Shown here: one piece after another, positions 9,557 to 19,562 of the stretch
Layout: every line of letters begins with the position of its first letter
Numbering within the stretch: the stretch's first letter is position 1
Assembly: GCF_022836435.1 (NCBI RefSeq)
Contig: NZ_BQXC01000001.1
Location: 1,190,121 to 1,254,120, forward strand
DNA: 64,000 nucleotides
Direction of reading: 5' to 3'
Source of the DNA: Nitrosomonas sp. PY1
GTDB taxonomy: Bacteria; Pseudomonadota; Gammaproteobacteria; Burkholderiales; Nitrosomonadaceae
Made by a program: the position numbers and the translations under genes
Notes under the pieces: generated by a model
The model's input: the letters and a program-made list of their open reading frames with translations, nothing else
What the model was told of the DNA's origin: nothing
The model's database searches: none

Positions 9557-11074
9557 ATGTCACTTGCTGTATTGTATAGCCGGGCTTTATCCGGCATGAA
9601 TGCACCGTTAGTGACAGTCGAAATTCACATCGCTAACGGGTTGCCAAGCTTTACGATCGTTGGCCTTCCTGAAACGGAGGTCAAGGAAAGCAAAGACCGA
9701 GTCAGATCCGCACTGCAAAACGCTCATTTTAAAATCCCTGCACAACGGATTACTGTTAATTTAGCTCCGGCTGATTTACCTAAAGAAAGCGGTCGGTTCG
9801 ATTTGCCGATTGCATTAGGTATTCTGGCAGCTACGGGACAGATTCCTAAAGAGCAATTAGATCGGTATGAGTGGGCTGGTGAATTAGCATTGACTGGAGA
9901 ATTGCGTTCGATTCGCGGGGCTCTGGCGATGACCTACCATGCTTCTCGTTCTGGGCGGAGCTTTGTTCTGCCTGAACAAAATGCAGTTGAAGCGGCATTG
10001 GTAAAAAATGTTACTGTTTATGCAGCGCAATCATTGTTGCAAATATGTGCGCATCTGTCTAAACAAAAAGTGCTGCCTGTTTTTCAAAATACCGCAGATA
10101 CTGGGGCTGTTATTGAGAATCAGCATTTTCCCGATTTTGAGGATATTAAGGGACAAGCACACGCTAAACGCGCTTTGGAGATTGCAGCTGCGGGTCGGCA
10201 TAATATTTTAATGACAGGCCCGCCAGGTACTGGAAAATCCATGATGGCAGCTCGTTTTCCTGGAATTCTACCACCGATGACTGAAGAAGAAGCATTGGAG
10301 TCAGCGGCGATACAATCACTCAGTTATGGGAGTTTTAATATTGCTGAGTGGAAACGCCGTCCTTTTCGTGCGCCTCATCATACCGCATCAGGAGTTGCGT
10401 TGGTTGGCGGTGGTAGCCACCCACGTCCGGGAGAAATTTCGCTTGCTTTGCATGGCGTGCTATTTTTAGACGAATTCCCAGAATTTGATCGTAAGGTGTT
10501 AGAAGTGTTGCGTGAGCCGCTGGAATCAGGAAAAATTACGATCTCTCGCGCAGCACGCCAGGCAGAATTTCCTGCCGATTTTCAATTGGTCGCTGCTAGT
10601 AATCCGTGTTTCTGCGGTTATTTTGGCCACCCGTCAGGCAAATGTCAATGTACCCCTGACCAAGTTGCGCGTTACCGTGGAAGGATTTCCGGTCCGTTAC
10701 TGGATCGAATCGATATACAAATCGAGGTGCCGGCAGTACCGCAAAACGAGCTTATGCATCGGAGTACGGTGAGTGAGAGAAGTAGCGTAATCCGGGCGCG
10801 TGTGATGGAATCGCACCAGCGGCAATTGACACGGCAGGGCAAAGCTAACACGCGCTTGAGTGTCAAAGAAATCGATCAATATTGTGCTCTCGATACGGTC
10901 AGTGAAAACTTGTTGAAACAGGCTATCAACCGCTTGAATCTATCTGCACGCGCGTATCATCGCATTCTGAAAGTCGCACGAACGATCGCAGATTTATCGG
11001 GAGCTGAGAAAATTAGCAACCAACATATTGCCGAAGCAATTCAATACCGAAGGTTGGATACCGCGTTCCACTGA
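9557..11074 (+). CDS. comM: YifB/ComM-type AAA+ ATPase, Mg-chelatase-like
   Basis: Hexameric AAA+ helicase of the ComM family, which promotes branch migration during natural transformation in Vibrio and relatives. The 505-residue protein has the N-terminal Lon-like fold starting with MSLAVLYSRALSGMNAP, then the ATPase core with Walker A TGPPGTGKSMMA near residue 220, Walker B FLDEFPEFD, the arginine-rich RAPHHTASG block, a zinc-like cluster NPCFCGYFGHPSGKCQC, and a C-terminal lid ending in ISNQHIAEAIQYR. No other competence gene lies nearby, so a role in transformation in this organism is inferred from family only. Confidence 0.92.
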   Translation: MSLAVLYSRALSGMNAPLVTVEIHIANGLPSFTIVGLPETEVKESKDRVRSALQNAHFKIPAQRITVNLAPADLPKESGRFDLPIALGILAATGQIPKEQLDRYEWAGELALTGELRSIRGALAMTYHASRSGRSFVLPEQNAVEAALVKNVTVYAAQSLLQICAHLSKQKVLPVFQNTADTGAVIENQHFPDFEDIKGQAHAKRALEIAAAGRHNILMTGPPGTGKSMMAARFPGILPPMTEEEALESAAIQSLSYGSFNIAEWKRRPFRAPHHTASGVALVGGGSHPRPGEISLALHGVLFLDEFPEFDRKVLEVLREPLESGKITISRAARQAEFPADFQLVAASNPCFCGYFGHPSGKCQCTPDQVARYRGRISGPLLDRIDIQIEVPAVPQNELMHRSTVSERSSVIRARVMESHQRQLTRQGKANTRLSVKEIDQYCALDTVSENLLKQAINRLNLSARAYHRILKVARTIADLSGAEKISNQHIAEAIQYRRLDTAFH

Positions 11075-11143
11075 ACGTGTCATTGAAGTTGGTTGTACAT
11101 TGCTTCCTTCCGTGGCAGCCAACACCAGAGTGGCGCCATTGTT

Positions 11144-11515
11144 CTACCAATGTTTCTTTGCTCTGTTCCATTGATAAAGAGCTGCTGCAAAGATATTGTA
11201 GAAAACCTGACATATTTGCATCACGATAGGTATGCCAAACAGTCTTGATTTCCATGTTTCCGTTGGAGAGTTACGCCAGATTGCCAGAAATGCATTAAAC
11301 CCAACTTGAAGATCACCGTTTTCATCGACGACATGAAGGCGCTTACGTACCAATTCAAGCTCAGAATCTATCTCTGACACCAAGCCATTATCCTTGTGAA
11401 CATCATTCCACTGAATCTCACAAACGCTATCCTTATCCATTTGCCCTTCTATCCCTGCTTTGCAAACTGGACAAGCGGAATTGTAGTAAACCTTCATTTT
11501 CGGCTTGTTGCGCAT
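11144..11515 (-). CDS. DUF393 (DCC family) thiol-disulfide protein
   Basis: A 123-residue protein of the DCC/YuxK family. It carries the thioredoxin-like opening KVYYNSACPVCKAG with a CPVC redox motif, the conserved LHVVDENG block in the middle, and a C-terminal hydrophobic stretch. Members are predicted thiol-disulfide oxidoreductases but substrates are unknown. It converges on comM with a 69-base gap. The ATG at 11515 has GGAT seven bases upstream and is preferred over the ATG six codons in. Confidence 0.8.
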   Translation of the reverse strand: MRNKPKMKVYYNSACPVCKAGIEGQMDKDSVCEIQWNDVHKDNGLVSEIDSELELVRKRLHVVDENGDLQVGFNAFLAIWRNSPTETWKSRLFGIPIVMQICQVFYNIFAAALYQWNRAKKHW

Positions 11516-11630
11516 GATTTTATCCGTAGAGATATCGCCTGAGTTAGCGGATCTGTAAGTGACACGGCTTGAAGACGAGTTTTAGGTTAAACCTCTCGCT
11601 GTGTCTTAGTTCAGTCGCACGGGATGCCAA

Positions 11631-11828
11631 CTATACAACTATGCGCATAGGTACTCCCGTGCCAGATTGTGCAGATTTTAGCGCATTTCCCGTCTTCACT
11701 CCGCCTAAGCAGTCTTTGGAATTCGGATCGACATTTATAGCAGCCACACCTTGGCTGTTTGTGCTAGGGTTGCAGCCTGTAGTTCCGCATAGAGTCAGCA
11801 ATATCAAGAATAAAAGTCTTGATGACAT
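11631..11828 (-). CDS. Candidate small lipoprotein
   Basis: The frame encodes about 65 residues beginning MSSRLLFLILLTLCGTTGC, a short hydrophobic signal ending in a Cys that could be lipidated, although the -3 position (Thr) departs from the usual Leu. The mature part is short, polar and unrecognised. The longer frame starts 11 codons upstream without a better ribosome site. The overlapping plus-strand frame (11569-11895) lacks any signal or family feature. I rate this as plausible but unproven. The remaining bases between 11829 and 12107 show nothing I can assign. Confidence 0.4.
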   Translation of the reverse strand: MSSRLLFLILLTLCGTTGCNPSTNSQGVAAINVDPNSKDCLGGVKTGNALKSAQSGTGVPMRIVV

Positions 11829-12107
11829 GTCATTTGAGCGCTCATGCAATGTATACGACATCGGATGTCATATAAAATTGTCTTTTGTCGGATGATTATA
11901 AAACACAGAGGTTAACTACTGATTTATAGGAGTCAGAGTGTAAGTTAGTACGAGACTCTATGCAAACAATTTGATATACGCCACCAAAAACATATTTTTC
12001 ATGGATTCAATAAACACGCGGGTAAGTAAATATGGATACACATCACAAGTGTCATTTGTATTTGCTGTGTTATTTATATTCAATTGTCGGAAGATAGTGG
12101 CAATTTA

Positions 12108-14255
12108 TTAGAAAATAATGATCTTTATTCGTAATCCGCCAAAGACATTGAGAGGAGGGCCTGGTTCGTAAAAACGACCGAGTGCCGCATTGATACGTGT
12201 ATTGGCATTATAAGGTGCATCGAATAGGTTATTGATGCCGAAAAAAATGGCGCTTTCAAACCGGTTATTTTTGGCTTCCCATCCTAGTAATAATTGCCCT
12301 AAATTATAGGCGTGATTGCTTGCAGTATTGATGTCGTTGACAAAAAAATGACCAACACGGTGTACATGAAGTTGCCCGAAAAAGCCAAAAGGGCTGGTGT
12401 ATTTGATCAGACCTTCCCAGCGATGAGTGGGAATTCCGGGGAGATTGTTTCCTTTTAAATTAGTGTCATTAACAACATATTTTTCAAACTCGAAATTAGA
12501 ATATGTATAGCCGGCTTCAGCATGCAAGCCTTGCCATTGCGGAGTTACTAGGCGCGTTTCAACGCCAATCCTCCGCGATTGACCCGCATTGCGAAAAAAT
12601 GCACGGCCTGGTGAAGAAGGCAATTCGAATGGCATGATTTCATCCCAAGTATGAATAAAAAATGCTGCTGCATCATATTGGAATCCAGCGATATCACCAC
12701 GTAATCCTAATTCGTTACTTAGTGATGTTTGTGCGTTTAAACTGGAGTTGAATCCGCCCCTGCCATTTGGGTTGTTTAATAATTCGGTTGTCGTAGGTGC
12801 TTCAAAAACTGATGCGACATGCGCATATGCTTGGTGTTGTGGGGCAAAGTGATAAACAACACCTGCTGATCCACTGGCTTGTGATACTGTGCGCGATCCC
12901 GATTGGTTTCCATCTATTTGATATTGATCCTTGGCTTGATAGCGTAACCAATCCCAGCGGCCACCGACGACCACATCGAATTTATCACTGATGCTCCATT
13001 CATTACGGAAAAATGGCCCAATGTTTTGCACGCGTTCGATTTGATTTAAATTGATAATGCCTCGAACGCCAGAATTATTATTGAAGCGCTGCCGGTCATC
13101 GTTTTGCATGCCATAATCCACTCCAGCTAGAAACCGATTAGGCCGCTGAAATAACAGTCCGTCCGAGGTAAACTGCAACGCCAAACCGCCTACCCAACGG
13201 TCAAACTGTACTTGCCCGCCATCCATAAATGGTTGACGACTATTAAAGTCGCGGTGTAACCAATGTGCGACAAGTGATATTTCTTTACCGGCAGCAGGCT
13301 TGATGCGGAAACGGGCACCCATTTCCTCTTGTCTGATTTCTTCGCCGGCATTGAACTGCATGTTTCTCGCAGACGCTTGCCGGGGATTGTTCTGCACTTC
13401 TGTTGCGGTTAGTGCACCGGCGTCTTTTGACAAAGGGGAATAAAATTCACGAAACATCAACATCAAATCCGATTGATCGCTGGTCTTAAAATTTAATTTG
13501 ATTTGCGAATTCGTGTGTTGCATCGCGCTGTGGTCGCGCCAACCTTCTTGTTGCAAATGCGATCCAAATACCGTGTAAGAAAATTTTCCCAATTGTCCGC
13601 CCATGAATAATTCGGATTTTAGATAACCATACTGACCGAAAACCTGGCGTGGCATAATGACAAATTTTTCGGATGGTGCTTCGCGTGTGGTGATGTCGAT
13701 CAAACCTCCTGAAGCATTACCATATAAAGCTGCCGATGGCCCACGAACGATATCCATGCGTTGAATCAACGAAGGGTCGATTGAGTCCAATTGCGTTTGC
13801 CCATCCGGTAAAGTTTGCGGAATACCATCAACACGCATTTGTATACCTCGTACGCCAAAGGGTGAGCGTGCACCAAAGCCGCGAATCGCAATGCGGAGAT
13901 CTTGCGCGAAATTATATTGATTTTGGAAAAATACTCCCGGCGTATTTCGAGCAAATTCATCCAGCGTCGCGCCCGGTTGATATTCTTGCTGGGGATAGCG
14001 GTTGATTTGCGTAATACTGTTTGGAATCTGCGTTGGCGAGCGATCGCTCCGTGTCGCTGTTACATCGATTGGATTGAGCATAACTGGCTCGGCATTGCTA
14101 TTGGTATTGGATGCAAATATAGCTAAGTTAGCGAGAAACCAAATAGCGATGATTTTAAAGTGTGATTTGCGATGACGTAGCCAGTGGCTGTAGTGATTTA
14201 ATGCGCCGCATGGATTATCCTGAAATACTTTAAGAGCTAGAAATATTTTTTCCAT
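12108..14255 (-). CDS. TonB-dependent outer-membrane receptor
   Basis: A 715-residue outer-membrane transporter, probably for a ferric chelate or similar ligand. The start has an unusually long, basic N-region before the hydrophobic signal (about residues 34-56). A plug domain follows with a TonB-box-like segment near PIDVTATR, the GFGARSPFGVRGI block and VRGPSAALYGNASGG. The rest is a 22-strand-type barrel with alternating aromatic residues, ending in phenylalanine as outer-membrane proteins do. No exbB, exbD, tonB, sigma or anti-sigma gene is adjacent, and I could not find a Fur-like box upstream. The substrate cannot be named from sequence alone. Confidence 0.9.
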   Translation of the reverse strand: MEKIFLALKVFQDNPCGALNHYSHWLRHRKSHFKIIAIWFLANLAIFASNTNSNAEPVMLNPIDVTATRSDRSPTQIPNSITQINRYPQQEYQPGATLDEFARNTPGVFFQNQYNFAQDLRIAIRGFGARSPFGVRGIQMRVDGIPQTLPDGQTQLDSIDPSLIQRMDIVRGPSAALYGNASGGLIDITTREAPSEKFVIMPRQVFGQYGYLKSELFMGGQLGKFSYTVFGSHLQQEGWRDHSAMQHTNSQIKLNFKTSDQSDLMLMFREFYSPLSKDAGALTATEVQNNPRQASARNMQFNAGEEIRQEEMGARFRIKPAAGKEISLVAHWLHRDFNSRQPFMDGGQVQFDRWVGGLALQFTSDGLLFQRPNRFLAGVDYGMQNDDRQRFNNNSGVRGIINLNQIERVQNIGPFFRNEWSISDKFDVVVGGRWDWLRYQAKDQYQIDGNQSGSRTVSQASGSAGVVYHFAPQHQAYAHVASVFEAPTTTELLNNPNGRGGFNSSLNAQTSLSNELGLRGDIAGFQYDAAAFFIHTWDEIMPFELPSSPGRAFFRNAGQSRRIGVETRLVTPQWQGLHAEAGYTYSNFEFEKYVVNDTNLKGNNLPGIPTHRWEGLIKYTSPFGFFGQLHVHRVGHFFVNDINTASNHAYNLGQLLLGWEAKNNRFESAIFFGINNLFDAPYNANTRINAALGRFYEPGPPLNVFGGLRIKIIIF

Positions 14256-14774
14256 GCCGTACAGTTATTTTGCTCGAAAAGGCTTGCTATCCATTCAAAT
14301 TTGATAAAGTGGAAAAGCGCTGATCGCAACAAATGACGATATCACAGCATGATCTTCGAGTTGCGCTTCAAGCTGGTTATGTTTGCAGTAAATCATCTCG
14401 AGCGCAGCCTAGCAATACCTTAAGCATGAGAACGAAGACGAGGGTGAGCGTTGCTTACTAATAGCAGTAAAAATTTAAGAGGCACCGGAAACGACTATAA
14501 GGGAAGCTAAAACCAAATGTCAACTTTACGTAGTTAAAACGCGTTTCAGAATAGAGAGCGCAATTGATCAATAGAGCTTTACAAGACAAAATTTTCTCTT
14601 TTCTCTTTAAAATAATAAAAATTATTCAACTAAGCGAAAGCTGACACAACACTTTTTAAAGATCTGGTGGGATAGAGCTATTTGGGTTAGCGGTGTTTAT
14701 AGTAAACTCTCGTTTCGCTTGTTAAAATTCAAATTATTAGAATAACTGATTACATTATTAATTTAGGATCGTTC
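14256..14774. other. 519-base gap between divergent genes
   Basis: This region separates the divergently transcribed TonB receptor and aminotransferase genes and should hold both promoters. I checked for riboswitch boxes (cobalamin, TPP) and Fur-like dyads and found none that hold together. It is AT-rich toward 14580-14640 and has no plausible coding frame. AGGA at 14765-14768 serves as ribosome site for the aminotransferase. Confidence 0.4.
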
Positions 14775-15992
14775 ATGAATACCGAAGATTTTCATCCCCC
14801 AAAAGCAGCAAAAATATTTATGCCACCTCAGCGCGTACTCATGGGTCCAGGACCCTCCGACACGCACGCGCGCGTATTAAATGCGATGGCACGGCCGACA
14901 CTAGGCCATTTGGATCCGGTTTTTACCGAAATGATGGAAGAAATTAAGGAATTGATGCGTTATGCCTTTCAAACTAAAAACCGCATGACTTTCCCAGTTT
15001 CTGGTCCTGGATCGGTTGGCATGGAGATGTGTTTTGTCAATATGATCACCCCTGGCGATAAAGTGATTGTGTGCCGAAATGGCGTATTTGGTGGCCGCAT
15101 GATTGAAAATGTCGAGCGTCACGGTGGTATTGCGGTTGTCGTCGATGACCCTTGGGGAGAACCTGTTGACCCGCAAAAGGTTGAAGATGCCTTGAAAAAA
15201 AACCCTGATGCCAAAATTGTAGCGTTTGTGCATGCAGAAACATCTACGGGTGCCTCTTCTGACGCTAAAACATTGTGTGAAATAGCACGCCGATATAACT
15301 GTTTAACCATTGTTGATACGGTTACTTCGTTGGGAGGTACGCCGATCAAAGTAGACGAATGGGGTATTGATGCGATTTATTCAGGTAGTCAAAAATGCTT
15401 ATCTTGTCCGCCTGGATTATCGCCTGTAAGTTTTTCTGAACGCGTCACTGAACTCGTTAAAAATCGTAAACAGAAAGTACATAGCTGGTTCATGGATATC
15501 AGTTTGTTGTTGAATTACTGGGGATCTTCGACGCGTACTTATCATCATACTGCACCAACCAATGCGCTGTATGGCTTGCATGAAGCGTTATTGATGTTAG
15601 CCGAAGAAGGACTTGAACATTCTTGGGCGCGTCATCATCGTAACTATCTGGCTTTGAAAGCGGGATTTGCGACCCTAAACATGCAATACGTGGTGAAGGA
15701 ACCGTATCGCTTACCGCAGCTGAATTCAGTTTTTGTGCCAGCAGGTATTGATGAAAAAGAGGTCCGCCGTCGCTTGTTGGATGATTTCAGTCTTGAAATT
15801 GGTGCTGGATTAGGAGATTTTGCCGGTAAGGTATGGCGTTTTGGTTTGATGGGGACATCCAGCAAAATTGAAAATGTCATGTTTTGTTTGAATGCTCTTG
15901 AGTCGGTGTTTACAGCAATGGGTGCAAAAGTCGAGCGTGGATCCGCCGCTTCGGCTGCACATCGTGTTTATGCTGAAAATCCTATGGCGTAA
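14775..15992 (+). CDS. Serine-glyoxylate aminotransferase
   Basis: A class-V PLP enzyme transferring the amino group of serine (or alanine) to glyoxylate to give glycine and hydroxypyruvate. The 405-residue protein carries [14 protein letters not shown] at the N-terminus, [13 protein letters not shown], the [10 protein letters not shown] block with the PLP-ring Asp, and the Schiff-base lysine in [15 protein letters not shown]. In serine-cycle bacteria this is SgaA; in autotrophs such as ammonia oxidisers it would serve photorespiratory-type glyoxylate removal and glycine supply. No other serine-cycle gene is adjacent. AGGA six bases upstream supports the start. Confidence 0.9.
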   Translation: MNTEDFHPPKAAKIFMPPQRVLMGPGPSDTHARVLNAMARPTLGHLDPVFTEMMEEIKELMRYAFQTKNRMTFPVSGPGSVGMEMCFVNMITPGDKVIVCRNGVFGGRMIENVERHGGIAVVVDDPWGEPVDPQKVEDALKKNPDAKIVAFVHAETSTGASSDAKTLCEIARRYNCLTIVDTVTSLGGTPIKVDEWGIDAIYSGSQKCLSCPPGLSPVSFSERVTELVKNRKQKVHSWFMDISLLLNYWGSSTRTYHHTAPTNALYGLHEALLMLAEEGLEHSWARHHRNYLALKAGFATLNMQYVVKEPYRLPQLNSVFVPAGIDEKEVRRRLLDDFSLEIGAGLGDFAGKVWRFGLMGTSSKIENVMFCLNALESVFTAMGAKVERGSAASAAHRVYAENPMA

Positions 15993-16085
15993 TTCAAAGG
16001 GGAATATTAGCTTCGATATTGTATTGCTTTTTGCCTGCTTCCTGATTTACGGTCAGACGGGCAACTACTAAATCTAGCTAGGTAC

Positions 16086-17090
16086 ATGGCTATGGATTTA
16101 TTTCAAAGAACGATAGTGGCGATGCTGCTATCGTTCGTGGTGGCTTATGCTATGGACTACTGGTTGATTAATGGCAGTAAAAAATGGAAGCAGTGGGGAT
16201 TCGATCATCCAAATGCACGCTCTCTTCATGTAACACCAGTTTCTCGTCTCGGTGGAATAGGCTTGTTTTTAGGGGTATTGGCCAGTTGGTCGTTTTTTTC
16301 GCTAGCTTTACCCAACATGATTTGGGTTGGATTGTGCTTGTTATTGATTGCGTCAGTGCTTGATGATATCAAGGGCTTGCCAGTTTTGTTGCGCTTGTGC
16401 TTACATAGTTTTGTTGCTTTGATTTGTGCGGTCGATCTATTTTTTTCTGAGGGTAGTGGGTATTTCGCAGCGATAATTGGTACCGTTGTCATTGTGTGGG
16501 TGATTAACCTCTACAATTTTATGGATGGCTCGGATGGTTTAGCAGGAGGAATGACTGTAATTGGGTTTGGTAGTTATGGTTTATTTGCCTATTGGGCAGG
16601 ATATGAAAATTATGCCTTAATGAACCTTTCGATTGCAGCTGCGGCATTGGGTTTTTTAATCCACAATTTTTCTCCAGCGCGTATTTTTCTGGGTGATGGC
16701 GGCGCAATTCCTTTGGGTTTTTTAGCAATAGTAATAGGAATTCTGGGATGGGAAGAAGGTGTCTGGCCGCTGTGGTTTCCATGGCTGATATTTTCACCTT
16801 TCATTGTAGATGCTACAGTTACTTTGATTAAACGTGTATTTCGTGGTGAAAAAATTTGGCAAGCGCACCGACAGCATTATTATCAAAGCATGGTGCAGAA
16901 TGGTTTCGGTCATCGTAATACTGCGTTGTGCTGGTATGGTGTAATGTTTCTGGCTGGTATCAGCGCAGTGTGGGCTGCACAGCAGGATAGTTTTGTGCAA
17001 TACGTGACTTTAATGGCTTGGGGCGCCATTTATCTGATGTTGTTATTTATTTTCGAATCGACACAAAAATTCCGCGGTAATCGAGGATAG
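16086..17090 (+). CDS. WecA/MraY-type lipid-carrier sugar-phosphate transferase
   Basis: A polytopic inner-membrane enzyme that transfers a sugar-1-phosphate from a UDP-sugar to undecaprenyl phosphate. The 334 residues hold about ten membrane segments. Cytoplasmic signatures are DHPNARSLHVTPVSRLGG near residue 40, the metal-binding VLDDIKGLP, NFMDGSDGLAGG, and NFSPARIFLGDGGA. It likely starts synthesis of a surface polysaccharide or O-glycan. The downstream sugar dehydratase begins one base after the stop, so the two are translationally linked. Either of two ATGs (16086, 16092) could be used. Confidence 0.88.
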   Translation: MAMDLFQRTIVAMLLSFVVAYAMDYWLINGSKKWKQWGFDHPNARSLHVTPVSRLGGIGLFLGVLASWSFFSLALPNMIWVGLCLLLIASVLDDIKGLPVLLRLCLHSFVALICAVDLFFSEGSGYFAAIIGTVVIVWVINLYNFMDGSDGLAGGMTVIGFGSYGLFAYWAGYENYALMNLSIAAAALGFLIHNFSPARIFLGDGGAIPLGFLAIVIGILGWEEGVWPLWFPWLIFSPFIVDATVTLIKRVFRGEKIWQAHRQHYYQSMVQNGFGHRNTALCWYGVMFLAGISAVWAAQQDSFVQYVTLMAWGAIYLMLLFIFESTQKFRGNRG

Positions 17091-17091
17091 T

Positions 17092-18957
17092 ATGTTCATC
17101 AGTAAAATAGATATTCGCACGATCATTGCTTTTATGCATGATGTTGTCGCAGTTGGATTCGCCTGGTGGCTCGCTTATCTATTTCGTTTTAACTTTGACA
17201 TTCCTTCGTCGTTCTCAGTGATACTAATCAGTATACTTCCGTGGATTATATTAACCCAAACCAGTTTTTTTTTATGGTTTGGGTTGTATCGAGGGGTCTG
17301 GCGTTATGCGAGCTTACCTGACGTCAAGCGCATCGTCATTGCGGTATTAACAGGAACAGTATGCGTCTTGGTAATGCTAGGACTCTTGGATCAATTGCAG
17401 AATATTCCCGGCTCAGTCAGTGTATTGGCTCCTTTATTACTGCTACTTATTATGGGGAGTGGTCGTCTAATCTATCGCGCGTGGAAAGAACGCCGTCTCT
17501 ATGGTCTGGAAAATTACGAAGCTAAACTGGTGTTAATTATCGGTGCAGGCCGAACGGGTATTAATTTGGCAAAAGACCTGGCCAGAAGCAGAGATTGGCA
17601 TGTCGTGGGTATGCTTGACGATGATTCACGAAAATTTGGTGCGCGCCTTCAGGGTATTCGTGTACTTGGTAAGATTAAGGAATTACCCGAATGGGTACAA
17701 AAACTGAATGTGGGACATGTGATTATTGCTATACCTTCGGTGTCTCACCGTATATACCGTCAAGCGCTGGAGATGTGTTCCGAAGCGAGGGTAAAAGTCA
17801 TGACGGTCCCATCGTACTCAGATTTAATTAGCGGTAAGGCCGTCGTATCAAAAATTCGCGAGATTGAATTAGATGATTTGCTCGGCAGAGAGCCGGTAAT
17901 ACTGGATAACGATGGGCTACACGAGTTGTTGTCGAAGCAAGTCATTTTAGTTACGGGTGCGGGGGGATCGATTGGATCCGAGTTATGTCGGCAGTTAATG
18001 GTTTTTAATCCGGCTCGAATTGTATTTGTAGAGTTAAATGAGTTCGCATTGTATAGCGTTCAGGAAGAATTTTCCGCGCGTTTCTCAAAAGAACAATTAG
18101 CTTTCGTCATTGGCGATATTAAGGATCAGGCGCGAATGACGGAATTATTTTCGCAATTCCGGCCTTCGGTTGTTTTTCATGCAGCAGCCTATAAGCATGT
18201 ACCGTTGATGGAGGAAGGTAATGGTTGCCAAGCTTTACTGAATAATGTTTTGGGAACTTATATCGTTGCTAAGATTGCACAAAGCTTCAGCGTAAAAAAG
18301 TTTGTTTTGATTTCCACTGATAAGGCGGTGAATCCGATCAGTATTATGGGAGCAAGCAAGCGTCTTGCCGAAATGGTATGCCAAGCATTGCAGCAATCGA
18401 ATGATCTCAAAGGTACTGAGAAAACCCGTTTCGTGATGGTTCGATTCGGTAATGTTTTGGGAAGCACCGGCAGCGTCATTCCGAAATTTCGCGAACAAAT
18501 TGTCGGGGGAGGGCCGATTACCGTGACGCATCCCGATATGACGCGTTATTTCATGTCTATCCCTGAAGCGACGCAATTGGTTCTGCAAGCGGGGCTCATG
18601 GGAGGAACGGAAGATGGTGGGGAAATATTTGTTCTGGATATGGGAGATCCAGTAAAAATCGTCGATTTGGCCAATGACTTGATTCGTCTCTCAGGATTGA
18701 CGGAAGAAGATATTCAGATTAAGTTTACCGGACTACGTCCTGGTGAAAAAATACATGAAGAGTTGTTGTCAACGCATGAAAATACTTTACCTACTCCACA
18801 TGAAAAATTACGCATTGCGCAAGCTAGACAAGTTGATGAGGAGTGGTTAGAAGATTTATTGGCTTGGTTGTTAAATGTAAAAGTGCTTAGCGATGCAGAT
18901 GTTCAGGAGCATTTAGCAAAATGGGTACCTGAGTACACGTATCGAAAACTCGACTAG
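17092..18957 (+). CDS. Membrane UDP-sugar 4,6-dehydratase (PglF/WbpM/CapD family)
   Basis: Long-form UDP-GlcNAc 4,6-dehydratase, the first step toward bacillosamine- or quinovosamine-type sugars. The 621-residue protein has four N-terminal membrane segments (about 1-130), a CoA-binding-like Rossmann domain (VLIIGAGRTGINLAK, about 145-240), and the SDR catalytic domain starting with VTGAGGSIGSELCRQL near residue 288. The active-site stretch reads STDKAVNPISIMGASKR: methionine replaces the usual SDR tyrosine, exactly as in WbpM and PglF. It forms a two-gene unit with the WecA-like transferase. Other glycan genes are missing from the window, so the final sugar is unknown. Confidence 0.9.
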   Translation: MFISKIDIRTIIAFMHDVVAVGFAWWLAYLFRFNFDIPSSFSVILISILPWIILTQTSFFLWFGLYRGVWRYASLPDVKRIVIAVLTGTVCVLVMLGLLDQLQNIPGSVSVLAPLLLLLIMGSGRLIYRAWKERRLYGLENYEAKLVLIIGAGRTGINLAKDLARSRDWHVVGMLDDDSRKFGARLQGIRVLGKIKELPEWVQKLNVGHVIIAIPSVSHRIYRQALEMCSEARVKVMTVPSYSDLISGKAVVSKIREIELDDLLGREPVILDNDGLHELLSKQVILVTGAGGSIGSELCRQLMVFNPARIVFVELNEFALYSVQEEFSARFSKEQLAFVIGDIKDQARMTELFSQFRPSVVFHAAAYKHVPLMEEGNGCQALLNNVLGTYIVAKIAQSFSVKKFVLISTDKAVNPISIMGASKRLAEMVCQALQQSNDLKGTEKTRFVMVRFGNVLGSTGSVIPKFREQIVGGGPITVTHPDMTRYFMSIPEATQLVLQAGLMGGTEDGGEIFVLDMGDPVKIVDLANDLIRLSGLTEEDIQIKFTGLRPGEKIHEELLSTHENTLPTPHEKLRIAQARQVDEEWLEDLLAWLLNVKVLSDADVQEHLAKWVPEYTYRKLD

Positions 18958-19002
18958 TTTAAGAAAATACAAAAAAATAATCAAAATGTTAGTAGTGTTC
19001 CT

Positions 19003-19485
19003 TTATTCTGATTGTTTTTTAGGTTCTTTCTTAGTTCTAAAGCTGTCGTAAATCATCAGCGCGGTGCCGATAAAAATTGCTGAGTCGGCTATATTGAAAG
19101 CTGGCCAGTGGTAAGTTCCGACATAGAAATCGAGAAAATCTACGACATGGCCTAGCATGATTCGGTCATACAGATTGCCGATAGCTCCACCCAGTATTAA
19201 GCTTAACGCCCAACAGAACAGCTTTTCAAGTTGATATTTGTTGAGTAAAAAGATAATGACAATCGCCGCAACACCTGCAATACCTGATAAAAACCAGCGT
19301 TGCCAACCCGACTGTTCACTCAAAAAACTGAATGCGGCACCTGGATTGTAAGTCAGAACTAAATTGAAAAAACTGGTCACTGGAATTTGTTCACCAAACT
19401 GCAACATTGATTCGATCCAGTATTTGCTTGTAAGATCAAGTGCAAGTACGAAAAAAGCAATTCCTAGGCTGATGTAAAGCTTCAT
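19003..19485 (-). CDS. lspA: Lipoprotein signal peptidase (signal peptidase II)
   Basis: Inner-membrane aspartyl protease that removes signal peptides from diacylglyceryl-modified prolipoproteins. The 160-residue protein shows four membrane segments and the conserved blocks NLVLTYNPGAAFSFL, GNLYDRIMLGHVVDFLDFY (first catalytic Asp) and FNIADSAI (second catalytic Asp). It is the last gene of the ribF-ileS-lspA transcript, 77 bases after ileS. ispH, which often follows, is not present; the next gene converges from the other strand. Confidence 0.95.
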   Translation of the reverse strand: MKLYISLGIAFFVLALDLTSKYWIESMLQFGEQIPVTSFFNLVLTYNPGAAFSFLSEQSGWQRWFLSGIAGVAAIVIIFLLNKYQLEKLFCWALSLILGGAIGNLYDRIMLGHVVDFLDFYVGTYHWPAFNIADSAIFIGTALMIYDSFRTKKEPKKQSE

Positions 19486-19562
19486 GATTTAATTTCTGAT
19501 AAGCAACAGAGTTAGTAAAATATCACCGAAAGATTACTGTAGAATCGTAAATGATCTGTAGT

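Noticed and set aside
11569-11895. A 108-codon plus-strand frame near the DUF393 gene
   Set aside because: It has no signal, domain or ribosome site and overlaps the better minus-strand lipoprotein candidate.
14256-14774. Riboswitch-like words (GGTGCC, GGGAAGC) in the receptor-aminotransferase gap
   Set aside because: The two words lie on opposite strands and the other conserved cobalamin-riboswitch boxes are missing.
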